DNA of 64,000 nucleotides from Loxodes magnus (lineage: Eukaryota > Ciliophora > Karyorelictea > Loxodida > Loxodidae): NCBI GenBank assembly GCA_946699065.1, contig CAMPDV010000522.1:1-64000 (forward strand), given 5' to 3'. Below the pieces are notes generated by a model. That model saw only the letters and a list, made by a program, of their open reading frames with translations, searched no databases and had not been told where the DNA came from. The position numbers and the translations under genes were made by a program. The stretch's first letter is position 1; each line of letters opens with the position of its first letter. This document shows, one piece after another, positions 33,874 through 46,469 of this stretch.

Positions 33874-36465
33874 GTAGCAAAACTAGTGGATAGCTAAATT
33901 TATTAACTAAGCTATTAAAGAAAATTCTGATTTATAATCTACTCATTACTTAGAAGATCATCATAGACTGCTAAGTCTCTATACTTCTCTTTCAGCAGCT
34001 AATATAAACTAACTAATTAAAGTAGCAAAGATTAAGTATCATAGTTGTAAAATATTATAATAAGAGTTAATTAAATGTAGGCTTAAGATTAACTAGAGAG
34101 ATAAGAGTTTAAATAGAGCATAGATATAATAGTAGAAGATAGTTAATACAAAGCTTAACTTACATAGACTAGTTAGAGCTATTGTTATTTAATCATATTC
34201 ACTACTTATTATTAATATAACTTACTTATTTCACTTAAAATTAAGAAAATAAAGATTTAATTAGAAAAAGAAAAACTAAGAGTAAGGCTTTAATCTCCAT
34301 TAAGTTTTTAGGACTACATAGGCTAACTGAGAAACAGGTGTAACTTCACTTAACAAAGAGCAAGCAGTTTAATATAAAGATAAAATATAATCTATTTAGA
34401 GCTGGTAAATCAGAGCAGTAAGGGTAGAAATTAAAAGCAACAAACTTTATTCTACCAAAATAAAAATTTGGATTCTTCATGGATTTATCGAAAATATTAG
34501 AAATGATTAAAAAGAAAAGAGAAATAAAATTGATGAGCATATTAAATATAAATTAAGGCAGAATATCCTAGACTAAAATATTAAAAAAAAGCAAAACTAA
34601 GTAAAGAACGGGTTAAAAATATCACTATCATTAGCTTATATTTTGATTTGAGCAGAAGCAAAAATTTTAGTGAAATGTTGTGAAATAGTTAAATAAATCT
34701 TTTAGGTGTAACTATAGTTAATTAAATAAAAATCAAGTAAAAATGAAAACATGAGAATCATTTTTTCTTTGAATGTAAACGAAAAAAGTTTAATTAAAGG
34801 AGCTAGAAAATAAGGGTAAACATATTAATGAAGATCAGCGGTAAATAAAATTAAGAAAGATAACCAATCTAATACTATCCAAAGCAATTATGTATTCTAT
34901 ATTTATAGGAAAAAGCTGAAGAATCTTTAAGCAGATCCACTACTAAAGCCAAATAATCTTATTTAATATTAGAAAAACACTAAACAAAACTTGAATATCT
35001 AATTATTTCTGATGATAATATAAAGAAGCATACTATTTAATAATAACTACCTAAAAGATATTTAATAAGAACTAATTAAAATTAGATATCTATATAATAA
35101 TAGAAGCTTAACTAATAGAAGATATCCATCTTATTTAGTATTGGTTCCTTAATTCCCTTTATACTAAATCATTTAAACCTATTATTTATAAAATTTAATT
35201 TTGATTTTTTATAAAATAATCATCAATACTTTTAATCAAGAGTTTAAGGTAAATTTAGGAGAATATTTCAAATAAAGTAAAACAATAAATAAATAGAACT
35301 TAGTAATTAGATAATAACTATATAAGATAGTATTAAACTTATACGTTTTACGCTTACAATTAGTTATATTAAGACTAAATTATCTATGAACTTTAGCAAA
35401 AATTATATCAGTATAATCGATAAAGTTCTTAGGTATAACTCCAACATCTAGTTGTCTTTTATTAAATTATTTTGAAAATACGCTTCTCTGAACTTTCTTA
35501 AATTTATAGCAACTCTGCTTATGTATTTTTATTTCTTCTTCTCTAATTCAATGTCTAGTAAGATATAAAATCTCTTCTGTAATTTTAATTTTTAAGAAAG
35601 ATACAATTTTTGAATTCTGGCTTTTAGGTCAACATAGTTAAATTTATGCGATATATTAAATTTCTGTTTTAGTCGACTTCTTTCAAAATCTAAAAATATC
35701 TCTTATAGGCTTTAATTTAGATACATCTTTAATTAAATGCCCTGCCTAGTTTTCAGGTTATATTTCTTAAATATTAAAGATAATTATTAATTGAATCTCA
35801 TTATTGTTATCCTTCTACTTCAAAGTTTATTATTCACACCCAATTTTTCTTTGCTCTTCTCTTTGAATTCTTTCTTTGTCCCAATAAGTCTGCAACTTGA
35901 ACAGGTAAAAATTTTCTGAACTTAAGTTTTTAACAACTTAGATATGATAAAGTAGGTATAAATCTAGTTTGCTACAATATTCTTGATTCTTCTAGTAAAA
36001 TAGCTATCTGATAAAACTTACTAATGAGAAGCTTTTTTTATTTAGTTAGCTTCTAGATGTTTCATAGAGTTTTCTAACTAAGTTTTCTTAGCTATGTAAT
36101 CACTTTTCTATATATTCAATCTTTAGTCTTCAAATTCTACCAAGTAATTTATTGCTCTTTAACCGTTTTCCTTCAAACAAAAAGACTAATGGATAGAATT
36201 TCAGATTTTTAATCAAGCAAAACTCAATTTTCTTAACTAAGTTTAGTTGTTTATTTTAAAAATAATGGCTATACCGATAAAGCTCAAAGGGTTATTTAAG
36301 TCTTTAAATATTCAAGTTTATCTTTCAAGTTTTTATTTTGTAGCAGCTCTGGTTGAAGTTTCAATTAAGCAACTTACTAAAACGCCGGATCTTTTTATTT
36401 CTATACGTTAAATTTGGCTTTTCAAGAAACATCATTTGACAAAGAAACTTAGTACTATTTACATT
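33874..36465. other. Interior of IR2 element
   Basis: About 2.6 kb between the IR2 arms. The first part (to ~35330) is A-rich on the plus strand; the second part (35340-36430) is T-rich with words resembling the ~98-bp satellite (GATAAAGTTCTTAGG, GATAAAGCTCAAAGG, AGCTCTGGTTGAAG). I found no transposase, integrase or polymerase motif. It may be a non-autonomous element. Confidence 0.45.
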
Positions 36466-37107
36466 ACATGCATAGGATATAATTATAGTGGTACTCCTTT
36501 ATTTTCTAGTATCTATAATGATTCCTAAGTAATATCTAAATAATAAAGTTAGTTTCATAGGTAAAGATTAATAGGTTGTATAAAACTAAATAAGTAAAGC
36601 ATACTAAAGATTAATAAACTAACTAGCCATTATTTATCTAAGCTTCATGTAGCTTATTATATACTAACATCACTAACTAACATTATTACCAGCTAATATC
36701 AAATAGATCTAAATATCTACCTTATTAACTAAGGGTGTAACTGGAATATTTAAAAACCATCAAATGTAGACTCATAGTGATAAATGCTTATATAAGTGGG
36801 GAATTAATTAGAGAAAATTTAATAGTCAGTGATTTTAGAATCAAGTTGATATGTAAAAAAGTTTAGAGTTAGGAGCAAGGATCTAGGAAGCACGAAAAAG
36901 ATTTGAAAAGTATTTGAAAGTAACGGGAACAGAAACTACCTCTTCAGTCTTTTGATACTTCTATATTAGCAAGTATTGAGTATTAATAAAATAAGGTTTA
37001 GATAATGAAATAAATATTAAGCTAAGTCAATACCTAAGCAAAATTTAAAGTAAAATAATATTTTTATAAGTAAAATAAAAGTATCAACTAAAAAATAGCT
37101 AAGCTAA
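36466..37107 (-). repeat. Right arm of inverted repeat 2 (IR2)
   Basis: This is the inverted partner of 33230-33873 with sharp ends on both sides (AGCTAAGCTAA outside, ACATGCATAGG inside). The whole element spans 3.88 kb. Confidence 0.9.
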
Positions 37108-38532
37108 AAGGGAAATACTAAAGACTAGTTAAAATGAAGTTATTTTAATAGAAGCTTACAAGAATCAAAATATTCTCTAGAAAGATATCTAGATTTATCA
37201 TTTAACTTCAAGTATCACTAGTTTATTTAGATAATTAGATTAAAAAATTGAAGAAACAACTTAAAATCAAAATTACTGATACAATAATTTGAAATTGAAT
37301 GCCCGTATTAAAAAGAATATTGAGTCAGAAATCCTGCTTGCATTAAAAGCTCAAAATAAGTTCCAAGGATATTTACTCTATAAAATGCTAGATCTGGTAA
37401 TAAAGTGACATATAGCTTTAGGTTGAATTAATTGAAGAAGATCTCACACATTAAATTTGAGTAAGCTTAAAAATTAATGTTAACTAGCAAGTTTAATTAA
37501 GTTTTAAGAAATATCAATCTAGTAAGTTTAATATCAAAGAGTAAAACCAAAAAAAACTTTACTAAAAAGGCGTATTTATTAACAATGCATAAGGATTAAA
37601 AGCATAGTTTTATAAAAGTATAATAACTATTTAAATACTTTAGTTATATTTACTTAGCTAAAGAGATATTATTAGCTAACTAAAATAATAAAACTTAACT
37701 TTATTTATAGTTTTCAGTTATTTTAAATAAGCCTAGTTTAAGAACTAAATAAAGAAAGATGTTTTTATTTTAATAAAATTAAGATATTTTAGCTTATAAT
37801 TCTTTAATTTCTCAGCCATTTTAATTTTATTATTAAGTATAATGTATACCTTTTCACGCCTTTTTGATTAATTAAAGAATATATTTTAAGTTTAAATGTT
37901 ATAGTTATTAGTGTGCTAGCATGAGAATCTTGTCTTCTAAAGTGATCAGAATGCTCCCATCTTAGTATCTGGCCTCTTTCATCATTAACGCTACTTAATA
38001 CCTCTTAATCTAATGATCCTCTTCTTGGTTACTCTTGGATTCTGCACATATTCTTGTTCAGTTCTTCGACTATGGATGGTAGCAGATCTTAAGTAATCTG
38101 AATTTGAGGATAGCTGCCCCTATTTAAGAATATATAATATTGCTAGCTTTATAATTCAATGAACTATCATATATTTCATTCTAAATGTCCATATTAGTGA
38201 TATTTTAATTTGAAAGAAAATCATTAAATGCACCTGTATATTTATATCTATATTAAAATTTAATATAATGTAGATTAAATTACTTTGCATATAGATGCAA
38301 ATTTACAAGGATATACATATAAGGATAATGCATAAAATCTAATTTTCTATATTATAGAATTAGGAATATTTCTATATAATACCATAGTACAAATATTCCT
38401 AAGCACATAAAAAGAAATAAACAATGTTTAATCAGATTTAAATACTAAATATTTATAATAGATTAAAGCGATAGAAGTTCATTTATTTATCTCACGTTTT
38501 AAGGAAAAAAGCTTAATAAATATATAAGATTA
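37108..38532. other. A+T-rich DNA with one copy of a 99-bp repeat
   Basis: Apart from the repeat at 37882-37980, no feature is recognised. The 70 bp after that repeat (37981-38120) have somewhat higher G+C but no identifiable product. Confidence 0.35.
37882..37980. repeat. 99-bp direct repeat, copy 1
   Basis: This copy matches 38576-38674 at about 91 of 99 positions with no gap. The core is GTGTGCTAGCATGA, then CTTGTCTTCTAAAGTGATC, then CTTAGTATCT. It has no recognised function and lacks a clear fold of a known RNA. Confidence 0.85.
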
Positions 38533-38566
38533 GAGAGCGCGTAGCATCTCAATGGTGCGAAGCTCT
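38533..38566. repeat. GCGCGTAGC hairpin module, copy 1
   Basis: A G+C-rich 34-bp element begins AGAGCGCGTAGC and ends GGTGCGAAGCTCT, with a 5-bp terminal stem AGAGC/GCTCT. The same module occurs at 53387-53420. It sits 10 bp before copy 2 of the 99-bp repeat. Its word GTAGC...GGTGCG recalls the 5' half and box A of a tRNA, but no T arm follows. Confidence 0.6.
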
Positions 38567-38575
38567 TTAATAGAG

Positions 38576-38674
38576 AATTTTAAGTTTAAATGATAGAGTT
38601 ATTAGTGTGCTAGCATGAAAATCTTGTCTTCTAAAGTGATCGGAATGCTTCCACCTTAGTATCTAGCATCTTTC
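38576..38674. repeat. 99-bp direct repeat, copy 2
   Basis: This is the second copy of the element at 37882-37980, in direct orientation 694 bp downstream, and is followed by an A8 run. Beside it lies the GCGCGTAGC module. Confidence 0.85.
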
Positions 38675-38680
38675 AAAAAA

Positions 38681-40179
38681 AATCAGGTTAGAACTTTGAA
38701 ATAATAACTTAGTAGAAAAAAGCATTTGAATCTATATATGATAAATATATTTTTATTATGATGTATATTAAATAAAGTTACTAAGAGTAGGATTTTATCT
38801 TTAATTTCTTTTTCCGTTTTTCACATTTATTATAAAATTTCTTAGTCTATAATAAATTATTTCCCTAGCATGTTTTATATAATAAATAAAACTTCATATA
38901 TTAACAACCAAACACACTAAATTTGAATCTAGTAAATTTAGGTTAATTAATTTTTGATTTTATTATTGTTAAGAAGCTTAATTTGATAAATGGTTAATTA
39001 TGAATGTTCAAAAAGCAAGATAAAAATAATTATTTTAGATTAACTACAAAAATATCATTTTTTAAGCTTACTTTAACAAAAGGAATTTTAGAGAATAGAT
39101 AGATTATTCATCATACTTGCACAATTTAAAACTTTGTGCAATATATTTTAGCTTTTAATACTTTTTTAATTAAACTAATAAATCCTTAGAAGAATCAAAA
39201 TATAAAAGGAAAAATGATATTTCAAGAACAGATCTATTTCTGTTCATATCTATCCTAAGATATCAATATATATTTATTCCTTTTCATCATATTAATAGCT
39301 TATTTAAACAGAAGATAAAAATAGCTTCTATATAAGCAACATAATAGAGGTATCTCAAAGCATTATTATAAAAAGCTTAGTATTATAGTTTCATTAATCT
39401 AAATAAAATTTAAAAAATTAAAGCTTTATTTAAGAAATTATTTTACTTTTATTAACGTGAGCTAATAAAAGATAGGAGTCAATCTTTATTTTATAACTAA
39501 AATACCCTTTGCAAAAGTATAAAGCCAGTTTAAATATAATTATATAGAAAAACTTTTAAATAGCAAATATAATAAATATTATAAATAAGGTTTTATGCAT
39601 CTATCTTACAAAAGTTTATTAAGACTATATAAATAGCGAAAGTCTTAAAAATATAATCCATGTTTGCTCCTAAACTTTAGCTGTTTATAAAAGAAAATAA
39701 TGATTAAATATATTTTAAATTGATAGAGTTTTATTAAGAAAAATAAAAATAAAGCTTTATATTTTTTTAAATCTGCACTTCCAATTTATAAATATTAAAC
39801 TTAGAATATTAAACCATAAGGAAAAGAGATTGCAGAATACGTCTTCTAAGAAATAGAATAAACCAACAAATAGAAGCTAAAAAATAAATATTTAAAGCTT
39901 TGTAAAATAAAATTTCACCAGTCTAAATTCCAATTTATTGGAATAATCCAACCCTTTTATTCTTAATAATTCATAGATATTCAAATGAACAAATGCTTAC
40001 TTTTTTCTAAGAATCATTAACTAAAAAAGATGTTTAGCTTTATAAATAAAAACTGTAAATTTTATTTTACTTATATGGGCTACTAGAAACTAAGGACTTT
40101 TAATACTATAATTTTATTCAAAATTTGGTAACTCAAATATAACAGAGAAATATAATGCTTCTACTTATTTTTCATTCTA
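38681..40179. other. A+T-rich DNA, nothing recognised
   Basis: I see no motif or repeat here. It precedes the kelch gene and should contain its promoter. Confidence 0.35.
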
Positions 40180-41544
40180 ATGAACTTCAGTGGAGCTATT
40201 TCTTATCTTAATCAATCTCCTGCTATTTAAGCAGCGCTTGAAGATAGTAAATAAAAGTATTGCTAAACAATATCTTCATCATTCCTGGTTTCAATCTTTA
40301 AATGATGATTATTAAAATCATTAGACTATAGTAAAGATTTTTTAACTTATGTGCTCTTTATTTCCTAAATTCTACTTCATTAATTAAGAAAAGGCTTTGG
40401 TTTATTTCAAAATGGTTTAGGACTAATTTAATAGCAACTAAACTTTAAATTAGCCATTGCTTATTAGAACTGGATTTTCATATCAAGTAAGAACTGATTG
40501 TCAAGTTATTGTATCTTAGAAAAGCGAGCAAAGATGCCAGAATACTAATTAGCTTTGAATGCTATTTAGCAAAGTTGCTTTGATGATAAGCAAATCCGAG
40601 ATTTGTCCAAACTTCTGCCATTAATAGTTTAAAATGTATTAAACTATTTTATATTCACCAAACATTTTATCTTCCTTCAACTATAGAAGTGGCTAATTAG
40701 CAAATTCTACAGTTGAAGAAATTTCCATCGCTAAAAGGGATAATTATTATGTTGAACAGATAAAAGGTAATCTATAATCATATCTGGAGGAAGTGATTCT
40801 TCAAAGTGATTTACTATTCTTTAGATAGGAAATGATTAATACAGAAATTAAGAGTTAGAAACTCTTTTTTTCAGAAATCATCATAGAACTATATTTGATG
40901 ATAAAGCCTTAGTTTACTTAATAGGAGGATAAACTTCCAGATCACATTTAGTTTTTAATATAAAAACGCTTAAACTTACTCCTTGCTTTGAAGACTTTCC
41001 AATAACACTGAGAACATTCGGTCTTTGCTTAGTAAAAGAAGATTTTTATGTCTTTGGTGGGTTTAACTATGATAAAAGTGAAGCCTAAAATTCTATTTAT
41101 ACTTGTTCAAACATTGACTAGAATTGAAGACTCTTATAAACTTAACTTGCAGATAAAAGCTCATCAAGTTCTGCTTATTCAAAAAAAGAATAAAGTTTCT
41201 ATATCAGATGTAGTGGTGAGGGTTTAAGTAGAACTTTAGCTTATGACTTCAAATAGATAATAGATCATAAAGAAAAAATGGATGAATCTTAATATATATA
41301 TTCCAAGCCTATTTTAAAATGAGATTACATATTTTTCTTTAAAAACAAAAGAGAGCTATAGTTCTATGAAATTAAACAGGTAAAATGGAATTAAGCAACA
41401 CTTAGTGAAAAAACATAAGGATTTGATAAAGCATCAAAAAAAGCCAACTAGTCTATTAACTCAAACTACATTTAATTGCACAAAAACTTAATTTGCAAAA
41501 ACATTCCCAGTTTTTAACATCAAACTCAGATCAAAATTAAATGA
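40180..41544 (+). CDS. Kelch-repeat protein
   Basis: From an ATG at 40180 to the TGA at 41542 one frame of 454 residues stays open. The C-terminal half (from about residue 195) contains kelch blades: IIISGGSD, LVYLIGGQTS, DFYVFGGFNYD and DYIFFFKNK. The closing Trp positions are encoded by TGA at 40807 (SSKW) and 41125 (DQNW). A further TGA at 41320 precedes DYIFFF, and TGG is used in QVKW. The N-terminal half has no recognised domain, and another frame is equally protein-like between 40240 and 40640, so the start and the first ~150 residues are uncertain. Kelch propellers bind proteins; nothing shows the partner. It is not a close copy of the RING-kelch genes: the blade sequences differ and no RING is visible. 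Confidence 0.65.
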
Positions 41545-42655
41545 TTTAAATTATAAGAGCTAAGAAGTTAAACATAATATATAATAAATAAATATATTAG
41601 CTACCCTTTTTAATTTAAGAGCTTATAGTTCATAAGTTATTTTAAAAGGAAAGTAAATTATCTAGGAATGCCTTATTTTTAGTAAAGATATAGAATTTAA
41701 TTTCATAAAAGAGTTTAATAGTTCATTATCTATTACAGCTTATAGATCTGATTGCAAATGAAAAATAAACCTACCATTAATCTAGATTAAATTAGATTAA
41801 ATATAAGTGACAATATTAGCTTTCCTTATAGTTTATAATCAGCCTTTAATAAATATCTATAAGATAAAATGATTTTTTGCCTTGTAGCAAAGTAAGTTAT
41901 AAGATATAGGGATAAGTCTTTCATGATGAATCCTCACTAACAAATTTAATTCAAGAAAGAATAGAAAAATTCATTCATAGGCTTATTGAACTAAACCTTA
42001 TAAATCAAATTAAAGTTTATCTTTATGGCATTGTATATAAAACTAAGGGATCAATTTTAAATTGTAAAGGAAATGAAAAGCAAACTAATTATCTACATTT
42101 TTATTACTACCTATTTTTACAATCTTTCTTAAGATATAAACGTCACAATAAAATATTATAGCCATTCATCAAGAAAATATCATGTTGTAGCTGTTTTGGA
42201 TTTTTGATCGTAATACCTTTATTTTATAAAATAGTTATTTGAATAAAAATTTATATATCTAAGATAATTCAAAGAGTCAAGCTTAAAAATAGTTGCTGAT
42301 AATTTCAAAATATTTAAATTCAAAAGTTGCCAAACTAATAAGGGTGCTAGTATGCTAATATACTAAAGAATTAATTTCTAAAAAATGTAAGTTAGAAAAG
42401 TATGCTAAAGCAGTTAGAGGAATTTATCTCGTTTTATTGTTAATGCTATTAGATTTTTTTTTAAAATAGTACGAAATATAAATACCATATCCAATTTAAA
42501 GGTTTTTCCTAAAATCTTACAACATCCAAATGAAAATATCTTAAGAAGATAAAAAAGGGCTTTAAAGTAAAATAGGCTTAAGTAATTATTTGATAACACT
42601 CCTTAAAAAATTCATTTAAATAACTTTTAGAAGATAAAAAATAAGATAATATGGT
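41545..42655. other. A+T-rich DNA, nothing recognised
   Basis: No gene or repeat is recognised between the kelch gene and tRNA-Leu. Confidence 0.35.
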
Positions 42656-42659
42656 AAAA
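42656..42659 (-). terminator. Possible Pol III terminator
   Basis: TTTT on the minus strand lies two bases after the tRNA-Leu 3' end. Four T is the minimum for Pol III termination. Confidence 0.55.
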
Positions 42660-42660
42660 T

Positions 42661-42743
42661 GCATGCGGTGAGATTTGAACTCACGCGGGATTTCTCCCAC
42701 TAGAACTTGAGTCTAGCGCCTTGGACCGCTCGGCCACACATGC
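42661..42743 (-). tRNA. tRNA-Leu (anticodon CAA)
   Basis: On the minus strand this 83-nt sequence forms a type II tRNA. The acceptor stem is GCATGTG/CGCATGC with one G-T pair. The D arm is GCCGAGCGGTCCAAGGC. The anticodon stem is CTAGA/TCTAG with loop CTCAAGT (anticodon CAA). A long variable arm, TGGGAGAAATCCC, is present. The T arm is GTGAG/CTCAC with loop TTCAAAT. It decodes UUG. There is no intron and no encoded CCA. Confidence 0.97.
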
Positions 42744-45700
42744 TTAATTTAATTAACTTATCTTCTATTTATACCAAATTTCATACAAAGTTGTAAAAAA
42801 CTTAGGAGCGGAATAAAACTCCCCAAAAATTGCTAAAATTTATACTATTATATGATGATTTATCTATCAATCAATCTGCTAAATTTAAAGCCTGATTAAT
42901 TGAATTTAAGTATGGCTATTGTATTTATAGCTAATTATACGATATGCATTTCTTTTAGATGCAAATATAATATGCAGATAATTATAGCTTAGATTAGACT
43001 TTCTATTTCATATTAATTTAATTTCAAATTCAAGCAATATTCTAATGGAAACGAACCTGCTTTATCTTTAACCAAGATATTTTATTTTTTCAAAATTGCT
43101 TAATTTTCAAAAAACGCTAAACTTAAATCTTTCATATCACTAAAGTAAAAATTATGGTATTTCTAGATTTTTGCATTGAGAGCAAACTTGAATATTAGAA
43201 CTTATAAAGGTTACTTTATCAATTAAAGTCTACTATTATTTGAAATTTGCTTGTTTATTGCTTTATCCTTTAAATAGGAACAAAATACTTAGCTGTTTTT
43301 AGCAATTATAGTAAAGAATTAGTAAAATATCTAGCTTCTATTTATAGCAGTCAAGAGTAAGATTGAATAACTCATTCTTATTTGATAAAAAAGCCTATTA
43401 TAGCACTTTTTTTTGTGCTTTTAGGTTATAATATAAGGAACACTTAATTAAACCTTTATTGGCTTAAGTAGATTGTAAATATAACCTAGTACTAAAGATT
43501 AAAATAATTAAACTAGAGACTGTAAAAAGAAAAATTAGTTGGTTATTTGATTTGAATAGAGGAATAAGAATCATAGTAGGAAATAGCAAACTAATATAAA
43601 ATGGTGATTCCTTGTGGAAAATTAGGGAAATAAGGTAAACTAAATTAGTTCTATTCTAAAGGCATTTAAAGTCAGCTCACTTTACACATCTTTTAACTAA
43701 ATATTTTCTAGGTAAAATAAATAAATTATAAGACCTAATGATCATTGATTTGAAAGGTATTAGTTAAAGAATTATGTTTAGTAGTTGATTATAGAGATAT
43801 ATTATATTACATAGAGGAAGAACCACTTTGAGCTTTAAGAAATGTTATAAGCATATGAACTAAGATTAGCTTTTAGTAACCTTTACTAGTAAAAAAGGAT
43901 AAAGCTTAATTTACTTTGGTGATGGTAATATACTATTTCATTTTAATCTGTGCTATAAAGTTAAAGCAGCTCTTAAGTATAGTGCAAATTTCTCTAACTA
44001 TACACAATTCTAACTCTATATTTTACAAGCAATAGCAAACTACCATCAGTCATCTATTCAACTATAAAAGCAAAGCATCTAAATCCTTTATTGTTTATTA
44101 TAAGTACTTTAATCAGAGTGTTTAGAATCCTTCTATTTATTAATAATAAAAGCGTTTAAAATAAATAAATTAAGGCTAAATTATTTAATTATAATAAGAA
44201 GAGAGAAATTATTCAGCTTAGCTAAAATAAAGTTACATATATCAATAGAGCAAAAGGAAATCAAAGTATACTAATTACAGCCAAATTTAAAATATCTATT
44301 GGCTTGTAAATAAAACCCCTAGCTTCTCTTTTATACATCCAATTCTAAACTTCTATTTTATAAGATAAAATCAATCTAAGAATCTATAAGCTGAGGAAAA
44401 TCTAGTTAAATACCTTCTTTATATAGTAAGCGTAATGATAAAGACAAGTACTAACTATCTTTAAATATAAATTTACTAAGTAATTATTAATTAATTAGTT
44501 TTATAATGATCTATAGTTTCAGAAAACTAGCAAAATCTATTCCTATATGTCTTAGCACTTTATTTAAATAACTTAGAATTAATAAGAAACAAAATAAAAA
44601 TACCAAAAGATAAATAGCAAGGATATTAAACTCTAATCCTATAATTTAGAATCTATGCAAAACAAAATTAGTTTCAAAAACGAAATTGCAAATAAGGGGG
44701 TATAGAAAAATAGTATAAGCATTCATTTCTTTATTCTAGAGTTTTCGACTAGATTTGCATACACTTAATTAGTAGTGTTAACTAGAAGAGTTATAGAAAT
44801 GTATTAATGTTTAAATAAATGAAGACTTCATTAGACTAAATAAACTTTTATTCTATATTTTAAGCTGATTATATCATCGTTTTATCTTAAGATAGATAAA
44901 ATTATTTAAGTGTAAGAAGATTTAAAGATTTGCTTATAAAAGGAATCTAAAAAGAAATCCCTTTAGTCATAAGATTGAGCGCCAAACAGATAAAAAAACT
45001 ACTAAATTTAAATGTGGGCAATTAACTAAAATAGATTGGCTTTTCCATACTTCAGTAAAATTAATTACTTATAACTTTCTAAATATTAGAATTAAAAATC
45101 TTATAAACTTAAAATTTAAGTCTAATAAGCTATTAACTAGTTTCCCTTTAATTCCAAGGAAGACTTTAAAATACTTTTGCTAATAGGATAAATTACCTAA
45201 GGTTTTTAATTTATTGCTATAAGAAACTAAAGGATTTTTTAAATTGGTTGAAACATAATAAATATAAAGCATATATAGATATGATAAAATTATACTTAAC
45301 AGCTTTAGATATTAATATGCTTTACATTTAACACTAATAATGATTTTAATACAAAGAGATTAATAAAGAAACTTTGCATCGATAATCAAATAAAGCAAAG
45401 ATATTATCAAAATAAAATTGTTGGGATATGCTTTCTTTAAACTAGTCATTCTTCTTTTTAAATCTATTTTCTTAGTTTTGCAACCAAATAATATAATCAT
45501 TATCAAATAGACTAAAAAAGAAAAAGCTTTACTTTAGTTTCTTTAATATGCATTACAGGAGAAAGGCAAGAATATTGACAGATATTAAATATTTGGGCTT
45601 ATTTATGAAATATCCTTTTGCTTTAGATTTATAGTTTAACATTTCCTTATATTCTGGTTATAGTTACTTCTAGCAATCATCATTAAAACTGGACTAAAAA

Positions 45701-46460
45701 ATAATTACTACTTATAAGGGAAAGTACACTGATCATAATGGTATATCTAATTTTTCAATTATTATAATTACTTACTTTCTCAATTAAAGCCTGAAATAGT
45801 TAGGAGGGATATAAAAGTTCAAAACAGTAAGAGTCATTTAGTTTTATACATCTAGTAAATTTTTAACTTATAAAGGTAAATAAATATTAAAAGTCAATTC
45901 CTTGTAAAGTCTGAGGAAAACGATCTGAAATATAAAGTTAAACTAAAACATGAGATTAAATATAAAAAAAGCGATTGACTCGTGAAGAGAATAATTAGAA
46001 GCTAAACTAAAAAGATATATAGAAGTAATGAAGGTCTAGAATAATCAGAAGTGAAGTCTAAGAAAATTACATTAATATCCTTTATATTATCTTCTATAGC
46101 TAAAATTAGACAAAAGTTACTTAAAATGTAATAATAATGCTTGATGCATAAATCATTAAAAGTCTACACTAAAAAGGCATGAGATATGTTTAATATTTAA
46201 TATATATCTTAATTTCATTTAATAAGATTTGGCAATCAATTAGCATAATTAGGTTCAAAAGTCTTCTTAAAATATCATAATACACAAGTTATGAGTAAGC
46301 AGGTATTGATTATGTATTATAACTCTCTTGATTATCTATTTAATATCTCTGAGTTATAAAATATATACTCTAGAGCTCCATAAATAGAAATAAAAATGTC
46401 TCAAAGGCAAATACAAAAGGAGATTAATAAATATTTAAAAATATTTGCGTTATTCTGATA
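42744..46460. other. Long A+T-rich region without recognised gene
   Basis: About 3.7 kb of A+T-rich DNA on both strands without recognised domain, RNA or repeat. Open frames occur but have the Asn/Lys/Ile/Leu composition expected by chance. Confidence 0.35.
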
Positions 46461-46469
46461 ACTGCTCTT

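Noticed and set aside
37882-37980. Possible U6 snRNA or 5S rRNA on the minus strand of the 99-bp repeats
   Set aside because: The words ATACTAAGATGGGAG and AAGATT..CATG recall parts of 5S or U6, but the ACAGAGA box and AGC triad of U6 and the 5' half of 5S are absent, and no Pol III terminator follows.
38533-38566. tRNA gene at the GCGCGTAGC module
   Set aside because: Only a box A-like half is present; there is no anticodon arm, T arm or box B within 80 bp.
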